From NCBI GenBank assembly GCA_905250075.1, contig CAJNOP010000001.1:3444514-3508513 (forward strand): a stretch of DNA of 64,000 nt. The letters run 5' to 3'. Every line of letters begins with the position of its first letter. Positions within the stretch are counted from its first letter, which is position 1. The stretch comes from Rotaria sp. Silwood1. Taxonomy: Eukaryota > Rotifera > Eurotatoria > Philodinida > Philodinidae. The notes beneath the pieces are model-generated. The model worked only from the letters and a program-made list of their open reading frames with translations, was not told the DNA's origin and searched no databases. A program made the position numbers and the translations under genes. Below, piece by piece: positions 1 to 12,932 of this stretch.

Positions 1-3000
1 ACGAATTTAGTATTTTGTAGAACAAGTCACGATCTAAAACTTCATGTATGAAAATAGTACTTCCTTATAGTTTAGTTTGAGATAGTTTATATCAAAATAT
101 AAAACTTAACTTCATGAAAAATTTTATATAAGCGTCGTTTTTAACCTTCGTCAAAGGTTTGTTCTCCATGAATTAACTTTAAGTTAGATGAAAATTGTGA
201 TTGTAGCTGATTACTTTTGATTTTCTCTTTTAACTGATAATTAGACAAAAATTGATTAGAGATGTTGTACAAAGATGTTTTATACACATCTTATTATTCA
301 TAAATTAATTAATAATGAGTGGATGATATATTGTGATAGTGTAAGAGTTTGATGGTTTCATCGGTTGCACAGACTTGATGTTTAAAATATGTTTGTTAAT
401 ATTGAATAATATACTATTTCGTACAGACCAAATTCTGATGAATATCGTATTTTACAGGAGGACTACTATTCCAATGATTTTGATTTTCAAAGATAATTTT
501 AATGGAACTCAACGTCAATAATGACAAAAAAATCTCCAAGGAAAAAATGTCCATTATATCAAGGAAACATTTTTTTTTATCCATGTCACAGTTTAACATT
601 AATACACATTAGTCATATAACTAATTACGACAAAAAGCTCTATGTTATCCATACATATAGATATTCATGCAAGCCTTGACTACTATCAGTGTTAACTATA
701 AATGAAAATATGCCATCAATTTTTGACATGCCAGAAAAGAATATGTATACATTTGCTTGTGGATAATGACACTTGATTTTTCCAAACTATACCTTAATAA
801 TCGGTTAATAAATCATCTTTGTATTATGGTACTATAAAATGAGTGATATAATGTTACTTTTTGAACTATGTTTAACCTTCTCTGAAGGCATCGTCCTTGA
901 ATATCTTCAAAAAAAACAAACATTTTATAAAATCAACCATTGATAAAGTAGAGTCTCTTCAAAATTATTTTTTATCCTGACCTTTACTTAATAATAGAAC
1001 TAAAAAATAACCCTTATGGTACTCTTATTTAGTTTTTACATACAGGATAACTAATCGAATCACATATAGATAACATCCTCTAACATTAATTTGCAGGCAA
1101 TCGGATGAATTCAATCATCATTTTATTGTATTAGATATTGTTAGTATAATAATAATAATAATATTCGTGCAATGTCTATGTAGTCATCACATTAATCACA
1201 GAATGCAGTAGTAAATCGACCTTCTGTTCAATACGATTTATGCTCGAACCAGTAAAATAGAAAAGAGTCAAGTGATGCTAAACAATATTAATATAAGAAT
1301 ATAGATCACTGAAGAATGATTTGTGATATTCAATTCTTTTAAACTTTTCATCAATGTACATATCACCTAGTTTGATAGTCTACTGCTCAATAGACATATT
1401 GACAAACAAAAATTTACAATCAAAGAATTTGATAGATTATCGTTTACGTTTTTTTTCTGGAATGTAATTAATAATATTATATATAGATTAACAAGTGTAT
1501 GAAAAATTCATATTATTTATAACTCTATTAGTTACATATAATGCTTTTTATTGCTTGTCTTGAAAAAAATTTAATTCTATTTTCCTAGAATATTGTATAC
1601 TATTATATTACAAAGATCTTTAATTTCATTATTTTATATCTATGACAATTTTTTTGTTTCTATGAGCCTATATAATCATACTTGAATATGAAATTAGTCG
1701 ATATGATAATCAAATGATGTTGATATTAGATCAATTTTTTTCTATAAGATTTCTTATCTTGTACAAGTGAAAAATGTAATCTTTTTGTATATCAATAAAA
1801 TAATTTGGTCATCGGCTATTTATTTTGTATTTTTATTTTTAACGAAACGTACATAATCACGTATTTGAATCCTTGGTAACATTTTACATTATTGATTAAG
1901 TTTGACGTTTTAAAGGATTAAACAAAAGCAACAATGTGCAAATATTCTATTCGAATACTCTCTTAAGATAATCCCGTACGATTAATATCAACTATGGTAC
2001 AATTATAGAAAGAATATGTTAATGATTCATTGATCTGATTATCAATGGGACATTTTTTTAAAAATATGTTTATAACTACGTATTTTTTTCTTTCTTTCTA
2101 ATTCAAACATTTGGACAACAATGATGATTGATTGAAGGTCACATGCCAGTCAACACTTGAAAGCATATTTTATGGTTCCCTATTATTGTACACCATAGAC
2201 TATGTTGTATCCGATGATAAGAGAATATAATGTTGTATTTCTTATCTTCGTAGTTAGTCGGTTGATCGGGTGTCATACACAAAGTGTTTGCATCAATTGA
2301 CCTTTGGTTATACAAATGGTATAAGGTAATAGAAATAAATAAGAAACTGACAAATTGCCAATTTCATGCGTTATTTTTGCTTACTTATTAAAGACAAATT
2401 GAGGGTCACACATCTCAGTATCATTGTCAAGGATATATTTGTACAAGAATATCCAAGGATGGTTTCACCAATGTCATAACATGTTGTATTACATGCACAA
2501 TTTACAAAGATTTGTGTATTGAACATATAATAACTATAAATTTCTACCATAAAAGATAGTTAAAGAAGAAAAGAAAAACAGTATCGTTTTGTTTAGTCGT
2601 TTATAAAAACACAATTAGTCTTTCTGTATAATTTCTTTTGATGTTGCATTGTAATACAAGGTTACTATAAAATTGATTTTTACTTAAATTGATGTTTCAT
2701 CTTTTTCTTTCTCTCTATCGCTTATATTTGTATGTCTTTTATAGATACCTGACACTTGAAATGTACGTACATACACATGTATGTGTGATTTCAACCTTCT
2801 TCGAAAGAAGAAATGAAGATTTTTTTTTTCTCAAGAATGTTTTCTGTTTGTCAACCTATAATAACGAAAATTTTTTAAGTGCTTCTTATGTAATCATTAT
2901 GCCTGCTGAGCAAGCATATATTACTACTAATCGTAGCCAGCATCATTTCGTAGCCGGCAGTTGATCTGTTTAGAGACAGATTAATATGGAACGCCTTATT

Positions 3001-4254
3001 CTTCATTATATGTTTATTTAACAAGCTCTACTCTTCATCTTTTGTCGTCTGCACATTGTGTTGATTGAATCTCTCGTTTGCCACTCCCTCTCTCTCTCTC
3101 TCTCTCTCTCTCTATCCCTCTTATTCTCGGAGAAACTAGATATTGCATCATCATTCATTGACGATAAAATCAAGTGAAGGTTAATCGTAAAAGGCGGAGT
3201 TCAGATTATAATAAACGATTAGTAAAGACGTGCACGAACAAAAACAAACTGAGGCTTCCGCCATACATGTATATAATACCTAAACGATAGGCTATTGTGG
3301 CTCGCCACTCTCTCGCTTATATGGTAGTGATGATATTATTCTGTGTCCTGTATGCGTAAACGTCTTGCTTTCTGTGTACAGAGAACGGGAGAATGAAGAG
3401 AGTGATGGCAGAACGGAATAGATGGTGGCCATAGCGCTATCGACTTTTTTTTCTCCTCTCGCTCTAATCGAGACACCGATTTCACCCTTGCATATATGTA
3501 TGTATATGTTACATAGAAAGTTATTGTTCGAATTATTGCTACGATATTAACAGTCGGTGAGTCAATTTTTCTTCTTTTTTTTTATCGATCTCCTTTTCTT
3601 CTCTCTTTATAAACCTGGACACAATGACAATGTTAATCGGAACAACTCTTCTTCAGAGAATTAAGAAAAACGAGAAAATAGCCTTGCCGTTTTGCACATA
3701 ATGAAATTTACATAACCAGCACTATTCTCTATTCTGATCGGTAACGACCACATAAATTTACTATACACTATTCTAAATAGTTTCATTCTTTTCTTCTATT
3801 TCTCTTTTTCTTAAACCACGAAATCATGATAGGATGTCCTTCATCGATTATCTTTGAAGATCAAATATCATTTTAAAATATTTTCTATTGAGTAAGATAA
3901 TATATAAACACTTGCAAGATGTTAAAGCTATCGGAAAAAAGCAAAATGAGAGAGAAAAAGAAAACTAATTTATTGTTTACATATATAGAATAACAAATTT
4001 GTGATTTATTTTCATATAAATATATATGTATAGTCTAAGCAATGTGAGACTAACATTCGTAAGACTTATTACACTTTTGTCACATTCAATTTGTTAGAGA
4101 GTACATACTTATGACAACAGAAGGATACAATAAGAGATATCATAATTAAATTGGATAGTTCTATATTTCTTATGTTATCATGAACACATCTGTTCTCGCA
4201 AAAGATATAAGCATTAGTATTGATCATTTTCGTTTTTTTTTGTATTTCTAGAAA
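1..4254. other. Gene-poor AT-rich flank
   Basis: No convincing coding region was seen on either strand; open frames here are short and lack recognisable motifs. It contains a small AAT run near 1147-1163 and a CT microsatellite at 3087-3113. The last kilobase is the promoter and 5' UTR side of the SH3 gene that starts at 4255; a pyrimidine tract ending in TAG just before that ATG could be a 5' UTR splice acceptor or a trans-splice site. Confidence 0.5.
3087..3113. repeat. (CT)n microsatellite
   Basis: An uninterrupted CT dinucleotide run of about 13 units lies in the flank about 1.1 kb upstream of the CAS-family gene. Confidence 0.9.
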
Positions 4255-6673
4255 ATGCAGTTGGCTATTGCACTTTATAATAATGATGTCGATGATGAAG
4301 ATGAATTAGAATTTCGTAAAGGTGATATATTAACTGTTCTTATTGAAAATCCAAATGGTCTTAATGGTTGGTGGTTATGTGAACATAAAGGAAAATGTGG
4401 TTTATGTCCTGGAAATCGATTAAAACTTATCTCAAATACAGTATCATCAACAATTAAATCTAATGAACCAATACGTTCTTCTTCTTGTCTATCAACAGCA
4501 TCAGTAAGTTTAAATAAAATCAAGATTGAGATAATGAACACATCTCATTCGATTAGATATATGATAGTTTATCAAATGATTATGATATTCCAATAACAGC
4601 ATCGTCATCCAATCATGATTATGATATACCTCAAGGATCAGGTAAGAAACCAAAAGAAAAAAGAAAAGAATTAATTTGCAAGTCAAATAAAGGGAAAAAA
4701 ATCTCAGCTGTCGCAACATAAATTTTTTGTCTTTGAATTACAATTTCATAGTCAAGATATAAACATCTGTTGGATAGACATAAAAAATGCGAAGTTATAC
4801 CATTTAGATTTTATTTCCGATTCATGCACTCCAACACCAATTGATTCTTCTCCTGAATCTTCATCACGTTCATCTGGAATTTATTCTGCAGTTGATCTAC
4901 GTTTATCTGATCTATCCTCATCATCATTATCGTCTGAATTTCACACATCTATTATGAACGGTAACAATTGCATGCGTTTAGTATCATCAAGTAAGTTTAA
5001 CTTTCACGGTCATGACCTTCACACATTAGCATCTGCCATGCTGATTATTATTGAGTAGACGCACACGCATTGATTAAAATAAACATACCATAGTGTGTAT
5101 GCATATATATTTATATATTTACGAACCAAAGTGCTAACAATGCATCTGTATTTATGTCTATACTGGAAAGAAAAAACAGGAACCATTACAGTTTTATAGG
5201 CCTTTTTTTCCTCTATAGATTGCTTCGAGGCATTATATGAAAATGATGTTATATAGTGTAAGAATGCAAGTTACATAAAAAATAAATGATGTAAGAGAGA
5301 AGAACATAAGGCACGTTAAGTTCATATTTTTCTCATTAGTCACGTATCATTGATTATCATGTCGTTATCTCAAGAAAAAAAAATATTCATGTTGTTTTTT
5401 TTTGTTGTTATTGTTTTGTAGTTAACATTGATCAATTACAAGATTTGTTTCGAAAATTATCCATTAATTCACTACTTCTTGATAAATATCGTCAACTTAT
5501 ATCAAGTTCAAATATTGATTCAATAAATCGTTTATTTATTCATGAATGTCGAATGTTTCTTTATGATTACGGTTGTTTATTAGATCGACATACATATAAA
5601 GTTGTTAAACAAAACTTACTTTATGAATTAGAACGTATAACTAATAATCAAAGAATTATTCAATTAGCAACACAGATAATACAGTTAATAAAACCCATTA
5701 TTGAATTACGTCTTAAACAGAAACACACTAATTTTTCATCGATACCAATAGATGTATTTAAAAAACTTAATCTTGAACCAATTGAAGAGTTGACAAATGA
5801 AAATGAAAATAAAAAAATGACAACTTCTATGTCAACAACACAAATCTATAGAAGTTTTCAAAATAATAAATCTAGTAAGATAGTTTTAATTGTTTTTTTT
5901 TCTTTAAATGGATACAAAAGAGCTTCTTCTTAAATAAACAAATCAATTATTGAACAATAGTAACAGAAATTCTCTTATGTAACTATTTTGATTCTATTAT
6001 TCTTATTAAATATTGAATAACTGAAAAATGTTTTCATTAAACTGTAATTAAGATATATTTCTATTCTTGTCTAATTTCTTTCTTATGGATATAATGAAAA
6101 GTACATTTATCTTCTTTTTTTTTGTACTTAATAGCAAATCATATTCGTTCGTCACAAATGCCAACGTCAAAAACATGTCATTCTAATTTTCTTACTGAAT
6201 CAAATAATGATAAATCTGATGATTATGATTATATTGATGACGATTATTCTATTTCACCTTCACTATCTATAAAAGATCCACTTATAAAATGTTATCATCG
6301 ACATATTCGTGAACATATATCATCAATGTTTATGCGTTATTCACGTTTATCACAATTTAATCAAATACATAATGAAATTAATAATACTTCATTCTTAGTT
6401 AATGAAGGTAAAGCACTTATAGTTGCTGGACAAAAACTTGTATTTGTACTTGAAACATTACACGAATATATTCAACATTCAACAAAAAATCAACAAATAC
6501 AAACACCATTAATTCAGTTAACACGACAATTATCCGATGCATTAACATCATTTGTTCGATCACTTAAACAGTTTAGTAATCAAAATTGTACAAATATACA
6601 AAAATTTCAACATGACACACAAATGATTATGAATGTAGTCAAGAGAATACAACAACAATGTAGTTCAGTTTAA
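4255..6673 (+). CDS. CAS-family (p130Cas/BCAR1-like) adaptor, 5 exons, 502 aa
   Basis: Predicted exons are 4255-4503, 4557-4641, 4808-4990, 5422-5874 and 6135-6673; phases are consistent to the stop. Residues 1-60 form an SH3 domain with the ALY start, an acidic RT loop, a WW pair and the PGNRL end typical of CAS proteins. Exon 2 carries two YDIP motifs (Y92 and Y105), the SH2-docking type of the CAS substrate domain. After a Ser-rich region come a helical segment (exon 4), a YDYI acidic motif near residue 354 resembling the conserved YDYVHL Src-binding site, and a C-terminal FAT-like four-helix domain with the segment LVFVLETL. CAS proteins couple integrin, FAK and Src signalling to the cytoskeleton. 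The protein is shorter than vertebrate p130Cas (about 870 aa), with two YxxP motifs instead of about fifteen. The family call is confident; which vertebrate paralogue is closest is not decidable here. Confidence 0.85.
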
Positions 6674-6849
6674 TATTTTTTTCGAATTGCTTGTTTTCTT
6701 TTTTTCTTTTTCTGTCTTTTTTTTTTGATAACTAGTCAGGTATCGCAAGAAAAAAACAAATTTCAATATATATGATTTATGAATGAAAGTTTCTCATATG
6801 ATAAATAAATTACAGATGTTTTATATAGAGGAATTAGTTGTTGTTTTTT

Positions 6850-7790
6850 GATCAAAGTCTATCAATATAATAAACTATAATTTCATCTATTAAATTCGAG
6901 AAATACGGAAAATCTTGATCTATTGTTATTGAATGTTCTTTTTTTTCAAACCATATATACACATAACACGAAAGTATAAAATATATCAATAATAATGCGA
7001 TGATTATAAAACCCTTAGATTTATATACTGACAACACTACTACTTTCCTCGGCAGTCACAATATGGCTATTATCTACAATGGATTTAATCTAATCAGTAT
7101 ATAAACGGCAATATGAATGTAAATACCGGTTATAGTATGGTAAATTACGTCGATTACCATATGGTATAGTACTTGTCAACAGCCAACGATGTTTTCTACT
7201 TGAAAAAAAATGCATTATAGAATCACTAGTATTTAAAATGATACTAATTGATAATCGAATCAGAATAAATGAAATTTCTTGAATACATAAAGTACATTAT
7301 CTTTTCATTCTCTTTTAATAGCAATACAAATTTTTAAACGGACATTTTTATTATACTGTTACATTTTTTTTGATTCAGTACTGTCAATTGTTTCAAGTGT
7401 CATTTGTCTTAGGTACATTCGAGATATGAAATCTTTTCATGTTGTGATAATTCATCTGATCGCTGCCAATGAAGAATGTAACATAGGATATCACATTTAC
7501 TGTGATTTACAATCGTGTTTGCTCAGTTTTACGTAATAATAAATCGATACCTATAACTGAAGAGTTATAAGGTAAAGTTTGTTCGAATATTCATCGAAAA
7601 TAATGAGCTGCTGCAAAAATGAAATATTTAGATAGTATTATTTCATCATCAACAATATATAAATTGATATCAACATTGTTAAGAGAATAACCACATGAAT
7701 GTATTGCTTGACATTTGAACAATCTTGCTCGCATTAAAAATCGACTAGAATAATTACATAAAAGAAAGAATTAAAAAGTCGACATAAATC
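6850..7790 (-). pseudogene. Decayed coding remnant, unrecognised (possible glycosyltransferase)
   Basis: Reading the minus strand from about 7740, an acceptor-like TTCTAG is followed by roughly 100 codons with coding-like composition, including the peptide CQAIHSCGYSLNN and later SSVIGIDLLLRKTE, interrupted by two in-frame stops near 7610 and 7520. Further down (about 7200-7090) is another open stretch, and 7037-6852 encodes a hydrophobic segment of about 20 residues followed by a polar tail, like a signal anchor. The CGY stretch followed by a VIGI segment recalls alpha-1,6-fucosyltransferase (FUT8), but the resemblance is too weak to name it. Probably one or more dead genes. Confidence 0.3.
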
Positions 7791-8783
7791 AGTCATGTTC
7801 ATTGTTTTGTTAAATATGAATACGGTAAAGATATAATCTTTTCGATTATAAGTGTCTTATGATAAGCAATATTCACCTATAGAGTGTTAGTATCATATTG
7901 ATGCGTATTTTTTTCGTTCTCTTCGAGTGTATTTTTGTTAAATTTTCTGGTCATAGAACGATATTGTTGAATCAATAACTTCTATTAATGTTTAAATATC
8001 TCACGTGTTTTATGCGGTTTTTTCATCCATACGATAAGTAGAATGTGTTCGAAAATTGATAAGAAATTATCATTCAAAACAATGCTAACTTTGTATAACG
8101 TGTCATACCAGTACTCATTCTCCTATTAAAAAATTGCACTATTAAGACAGGATTCACTGGAAAACCTACAAAAAACTAGACATTTAGTTGAGGAAAAAGT
8201 TTTGACTTTGGATTTAATTATCTTAAACTAAAAACCTGACAGAGATAGTAGTAAATCCAAAATATGAGCTCGACTTGACAATGTCTCGCTAAATTATGAA
8301 GTACACTATGATAATGCTCCTTAGACAGTTACAAGAAAAATAGTCATTTTTCGTACTTTTTAATGCACTACAAAATGACACCATTATTTCGAGCATTAAC
8401 ATAGCAATGACTCTTGCCAAAAGAAAGAGGACTTTTTTTTCTTTTGTCAGACTATGTGCCTTTCGACCTTCCACATGCATCATTATGTGGAACATTAGAG
8501 CTAATAAAGTGTTTTTTAATGCAAAAAATAAATAATTTTTTCACATTTGTTTCAAATATTTTCACTTGTGAGATATAAAATTGAAGGTTCACCAGAATTT
8601 TGATGACGCCAAGAGAAAGCCCATGAAAACTGCGTCTTCCAACACAAGAACACACGAGAAAAAACATCAGAAACTCATATTATTTTTTTTTGACTAAAGA
8701 GAACGACTATGGACTTCTTATGTGTATTCTAGTTTATTTTCCTTAGTTTTTTAAATCAATCATTTTTCATTCACAATTTGAGA

Positions 8784-8864
8784 GTGTGAACGTGAGTAGT
8801 TGCGTGTGCGTGTAGGTATGAATCTTCTCTTCAGTAACCTTTATACCTATAACCACACCTTGTA
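8784..8864. repeat. TG-rich / CA-rich inverted patch (telomere-like hexamers)
   Basis: A G-rich run of degenerate TGTGNN hexamers is followed after a short spacer by a C-rich run (CCTATAACCACACC type). The same design recurs at 23604, 27762, 30635 and 32416; single-orientation versions lie at 9358, 36762 and 38608. Confidence 0.45.
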
Positions 8865-11269
8865 CGGAAGAGAGCTGAAAAATAGTAAAAAAAGGCAAGT
8901 GAATAATCGACATCTTTTTCTTCGCTGATGAAATAAACAATTGTGTTATTGTTTTACATAGATCGATTACAGTTTGAAAGAAAGGCATCGAGATTTATAC
9001 TTCTATATAATAGTTTTGAGTACTTATTTTGTGTTTTGTCAAAAAATCCTAACACTTATATTCGTAGATAAATGCGCTGCTATTCAATGAGCATGATGAC
9101 ATTGTGATGGAGCTTCTGGACTTGCATCCTTCGCTGCTAGTTTATTTCGTTGTTTCTATAAGGTTAAAGTGGGCGGTTAGAGAACATAGTGCTAGCAGAC
9201 AAACGTATGGAAACGCATTCTTCACCAGATTATTACCGTTTTTTACTCGTTCATCTCGAACAGCAAGAAAGACAAAGAGAAATGTAGAGGGCAGGCGATA
9301 GCTTGAGTTATTTAATCAATATTTTTTTGTTTCAGTAGCCAGAGAAAAGATATCTGGGAAGTGTGGGTATAGATGTGGCTGTGACTATATGAATAGAAAA
9401 TGGACTGTTTCACGAATAACGTGTTTATTTCTGTTTTATCAGAGCATCATCAAGTAGGTTTTCTTCAAAAGACATGACATCATAATCTTTATTGTTATAC
9501 TATAGCATATCGAGTCTTTGAACTAATAGACTTAACAATATATGATTACTTTGTATTCTTTAGAAACTAGGAAGAAATCATATGCGACTATATCTATCTA
9601 GGAAGATTATTTTATACAATAATTTCAAAGATTTCTGTTATAAGTGGATGTGTAAATAGAAAATACGCCGTTTCTCTACAAACGTGCTTGTTTTTGTTGT
9701 GTAGTTTTGATCGTGATATTGCATACCAATTATCTATGAATTTGATATTTTAGTTTGTAAGGCAAAGGATTGCTTAAACAAGAGATAAAAGGAAAGTTTC
9801 TGACAAAAAGAAAAATGACAGTTAAGTACAGACAGACGAAAGTGTTGTAATCGATGATCACAAATAGATAGATATTGTCCTTGGAAAGCTTTAATTATTG
9901 TTTTTTTCGAAATGTGGCATAAACATCGTTCGGTTTTGTACGCAGTAAATGTTTGATTGAATAACTGCATGAGTCTTTGGTTTGTTGTGCAAATAATAAT
10001 TTACTGGACGTTTACATTGATACTTCAAAGTTTATTGACTCCACATGAGTTTTACTTTTTTCTGTTGCTGTTGATATATGAAAAGATGTTGATGAAGATG
10101 TTCGTAAAGAAATGGATCCTAACATTGCTCATCAAAATTGACTTTCAGTGCAGTTCTATCAAAGTGTTCAACAAATGAATGGATTTTGTCTATGATAAAA
10201 TCATTTAAGAGACGATTGACTTAAAAAGATAATTGACTATGTTGTAGTTCATTATCTCTTTTGTTATGTTTTAGGCTCAAATCGATATGATCAAAATCGT
10301 AACTTGCAGTTTAACAATTGAAAACTAACAATATCTTTTGTCTTATTGACTCTGTGACATACGGTCGGATGTCAAAATCCATCTTGTCGCTCTAGTAATT
10401 TCAGATTCCATATTATCTTCCGGTTTTTGTGAGCTCAGAAACCTTTTATCTGCTTCTGAAATCAGCAACCAAGAAATTGCTATAATCAATTTTTCGAAGT
10501 TTGTGAGACCTCGGAAACCCTTGCTAGGAAACCTTTAAAGGGTTTCCCAGGAAACAGTTTTTTTTACAGAGTACCTTTGCATCACACTTGAACGTTTCCG
10601 GCAGCAAGAACCGTTATCCATAACACGTCAAAATGACGAAAGAAAATAAGTTTATGATTGGAAGATAGTATGCGTGTATTAGAAGTAGACTGAGAAGTGA
10701 TATAATTCTATGAAGTTGGTCTTATTATTCAAAACTATAGATTATTCAAATTTATGATATTTTTGATGACGATAGGGATTGCCCACTTCACTACTTTTGG
10801 TTTATGATTATCGATAAAATTGACAAAGATGCATATTTTGCCGGAATCAGTGCCTCTGTGTGGCAATGAACATCGATGTCAGTATTTCAACAGTTACACT
10901 GACACTGCATATTCCTAGATTACAATGCGCGACAAAATAGAAAATAGAGTCTCTTAGAAAAAAATTAATGATATGAATACAGCTTTCAAAACCAAATGAA
11001 GTGATTGATTTTACCAAGAGTTCACAAAATCAAGTCACATAAAGCTTCGTAAATGAAAATATTTTAATCTTTTCCCGAGGTTTTTTTAATGCTGTATCGA
11101 AAAGTTCAATTGAAAATTCAACGAGAATAATTATGCATCATATACAACCGATGATAGTATTTAAACAACAAATTTAGTCTTCAATCTAAATAGTCAATAC
11201 AATAAATTATTGCATGCGGATATCACAATTATGAAACAAACATGTGGTGCTATGCATCCTTGCTCGTCT

Positions 11270-11870
11270 AGAAATAAACACCATAAAAAAAATTCGCTCT
11301 AAAGTTTATCAATCTTTCAATGGCAGCATAGCTCTATTATTAAAAAGTAATAAACAAGTAATACTCATGATAGAGAAAAAATATTCCTGCCCATTGCACA
11401 TAAAAAACAATGTTTTTCTTCAATCAAATCTAACCAATGAATCAGTATCAACGTATTCTTATCATCAAAAACTCGTTTACAAGTAATACTCATTGTAAAG
11501 AAACAAAATTACCTGTTCATTGTACAAAAAAATATACTTTTTTATCAATCAAATACACCGAAACATTAAATATCAGCGTATCCCGATCATTAAAATATAA
11601 TAAACAAGTAATTCTCATTGTAGAGAAAAAATTACCAGCTCATTGTCCCAAAAAAATATTTTTTTTCAATCAAATGTAATCAATGATTCAGTGCCAGCGT
11701 ATCCCCATTATGAAAAGTCGTTAAGAAATAATATTCATCGTTGAAAAATAATTTACCTAGTCATTGTACAAAAAAGAATATTTTTTTGCCAATCAAATTT
11801 AATCAATGGTTCGACGTCAGCATATCCCTATAATTAAAAAGCTTATAATGAAAATTCATGTTCATTTTCG
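11270..11870. repeat. Tandem repeat, unit about 125 bp, 4-5 diverged copies
   Basis: The block starting at the TAATACTCAT-type motif recurs at about 11359, 11484, 11609, 11729 and 11848, giving periods of 125, 125, 120 and about 119 bp. Each unit holds a CTCATTGT motif, a T-rich stretch, CAATCAAAT, a CAGCGTATCCC-like motif and an ATTAAAA end. Open frames across it merely reflect the repeat and carry no domain. Confidence 0.85.
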
Positions 11871-12932
11871 AGAAGTCAACAAAGTATTCGCTGTACTAGC
11901 AACGCTTCTATTGTCACACTTGAATCATTTTTTGATGAGAAAATTAGAAAAACGTTACTCCGTTTTCAATTAAAATCCAAAGTCGACAGCAAGGCATATA
12001 CTATACGTACAATTTATCTTTAAAATTTGTTTATACTGATCTATGAAAATACGTGTTTCAAACGAATACATCAACGATAAAACTATGTTCTTCTTTCAAC
12101 TTTTCCTCATACTTTTCTTGATGTTCTCTTTTCAAAATATCACCCGAAATGAAAGCAGGAATACGACAGCGTTTTCTTAAGACATGTATTTCCTGTGTTC
12201 ACCATCTCATCTATAGATATTGGTCGGAAATGGCATTCACTCCCTTTAACGAATAACTGTCAAGATAGATACTAGGTCAGATTTTTTTATGAGAATTTGA
12301 ATTATCCATTCAATTCTTATGAAAGTGAAAATGACATGTTTCATAGTAGTACTATGCTTAAAATGAACAAGTTTGATTCTCTTGTTTTTGTAAAACTAAA
12401 CGAGAGCAGCTAAGATATTGGTATTGGTGATATTTATCAAGCCCCACAATAGTATAGAATATTTTTAAACATCTTTGCAGAAGATACACTCAATTATGTT
12501 TTCTCATGAGTCTTATTAGAGTATCGTTTCGATGTGTCGCTATTCAATCTATTGCTTGAAAAAAATGACAGAAGTCAATACGTGAAATATCGATAACTGA
12601 ATGGATTTCTTAGTTTATACACTTTCTATATAGTGTGACTTTCATCTTCTTTACATTCATTATACTATGTCCTATTTATATATTTTGCCAGAATAAAACA
12701 CAAAAAAACAAATTAGTATGATTATACAAATATAAGGCTGCATTGACAATCATACTCGATACGTTTTGCAAGATCGTATATATATATAGATGTAATTGTG
12801 TTCTTTCTCTTATTTTTATTCGAATCATTCTAATCGATACTACTTACGAAGGTAAGCACATGATCACATTACATTACTGATGGATTGATTGTACATTATT
12901 ATTTCTCGATTAGGTAACAACGAAACAAGCAG
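11871..12932. other. Intergenic / 5' region of the TCAF-like gene
   Basis: No coding sequence is supported. A donor-like GGTAAGC at 12850 and an acceptor-like CGATTAG at about 12914 suggest a 5' UTR intron just upstream of the ATG at 12933. A TATATATATA tract lies near 12779. Confidence 0.35.

Larger units (their letters stand above)
6674..11269. other. Intergenic region with scattered debris
   Basis: Apart from the remnant at 6850-7790 and two TG-rich patches (8784-8864, 9358-9390), no gene can be supported. Short open frames near 8.3-9.3 kb and 9.7-10.2 kb have no recognisable domain. Around 10490-10575 there is a short palindromic patch rich in GAAACC and GGTTTC, ending in a T-run plus ACAGAG-TA. 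It weakly resembles the end of the MITE at 28189-28489. Confidence 0.4.

Noticed and set aside
9070-9301. Possible ankyrin-repeat fragment (ALLFNEHDDIVMELLDLHPS)
   Set aside because: The stretch resembles half an ankyrin repeat and follows an acceptor-like TTCGTAG, but there is no second repeat and the downstream frame is basic and featureless.
10075-10140. Short coding-like piece KDVDEDVRKEMDPNIAHQ
   Set aside because: It is only about 20 codons before a stop, with no flanking exon or recognisable family; too short to support.
11244-11679. Two overlapping plus-strand frames of 80 codons
   Set aside because: They lie in the 125-bp tandem repeat and reproduce its unit; not genes.
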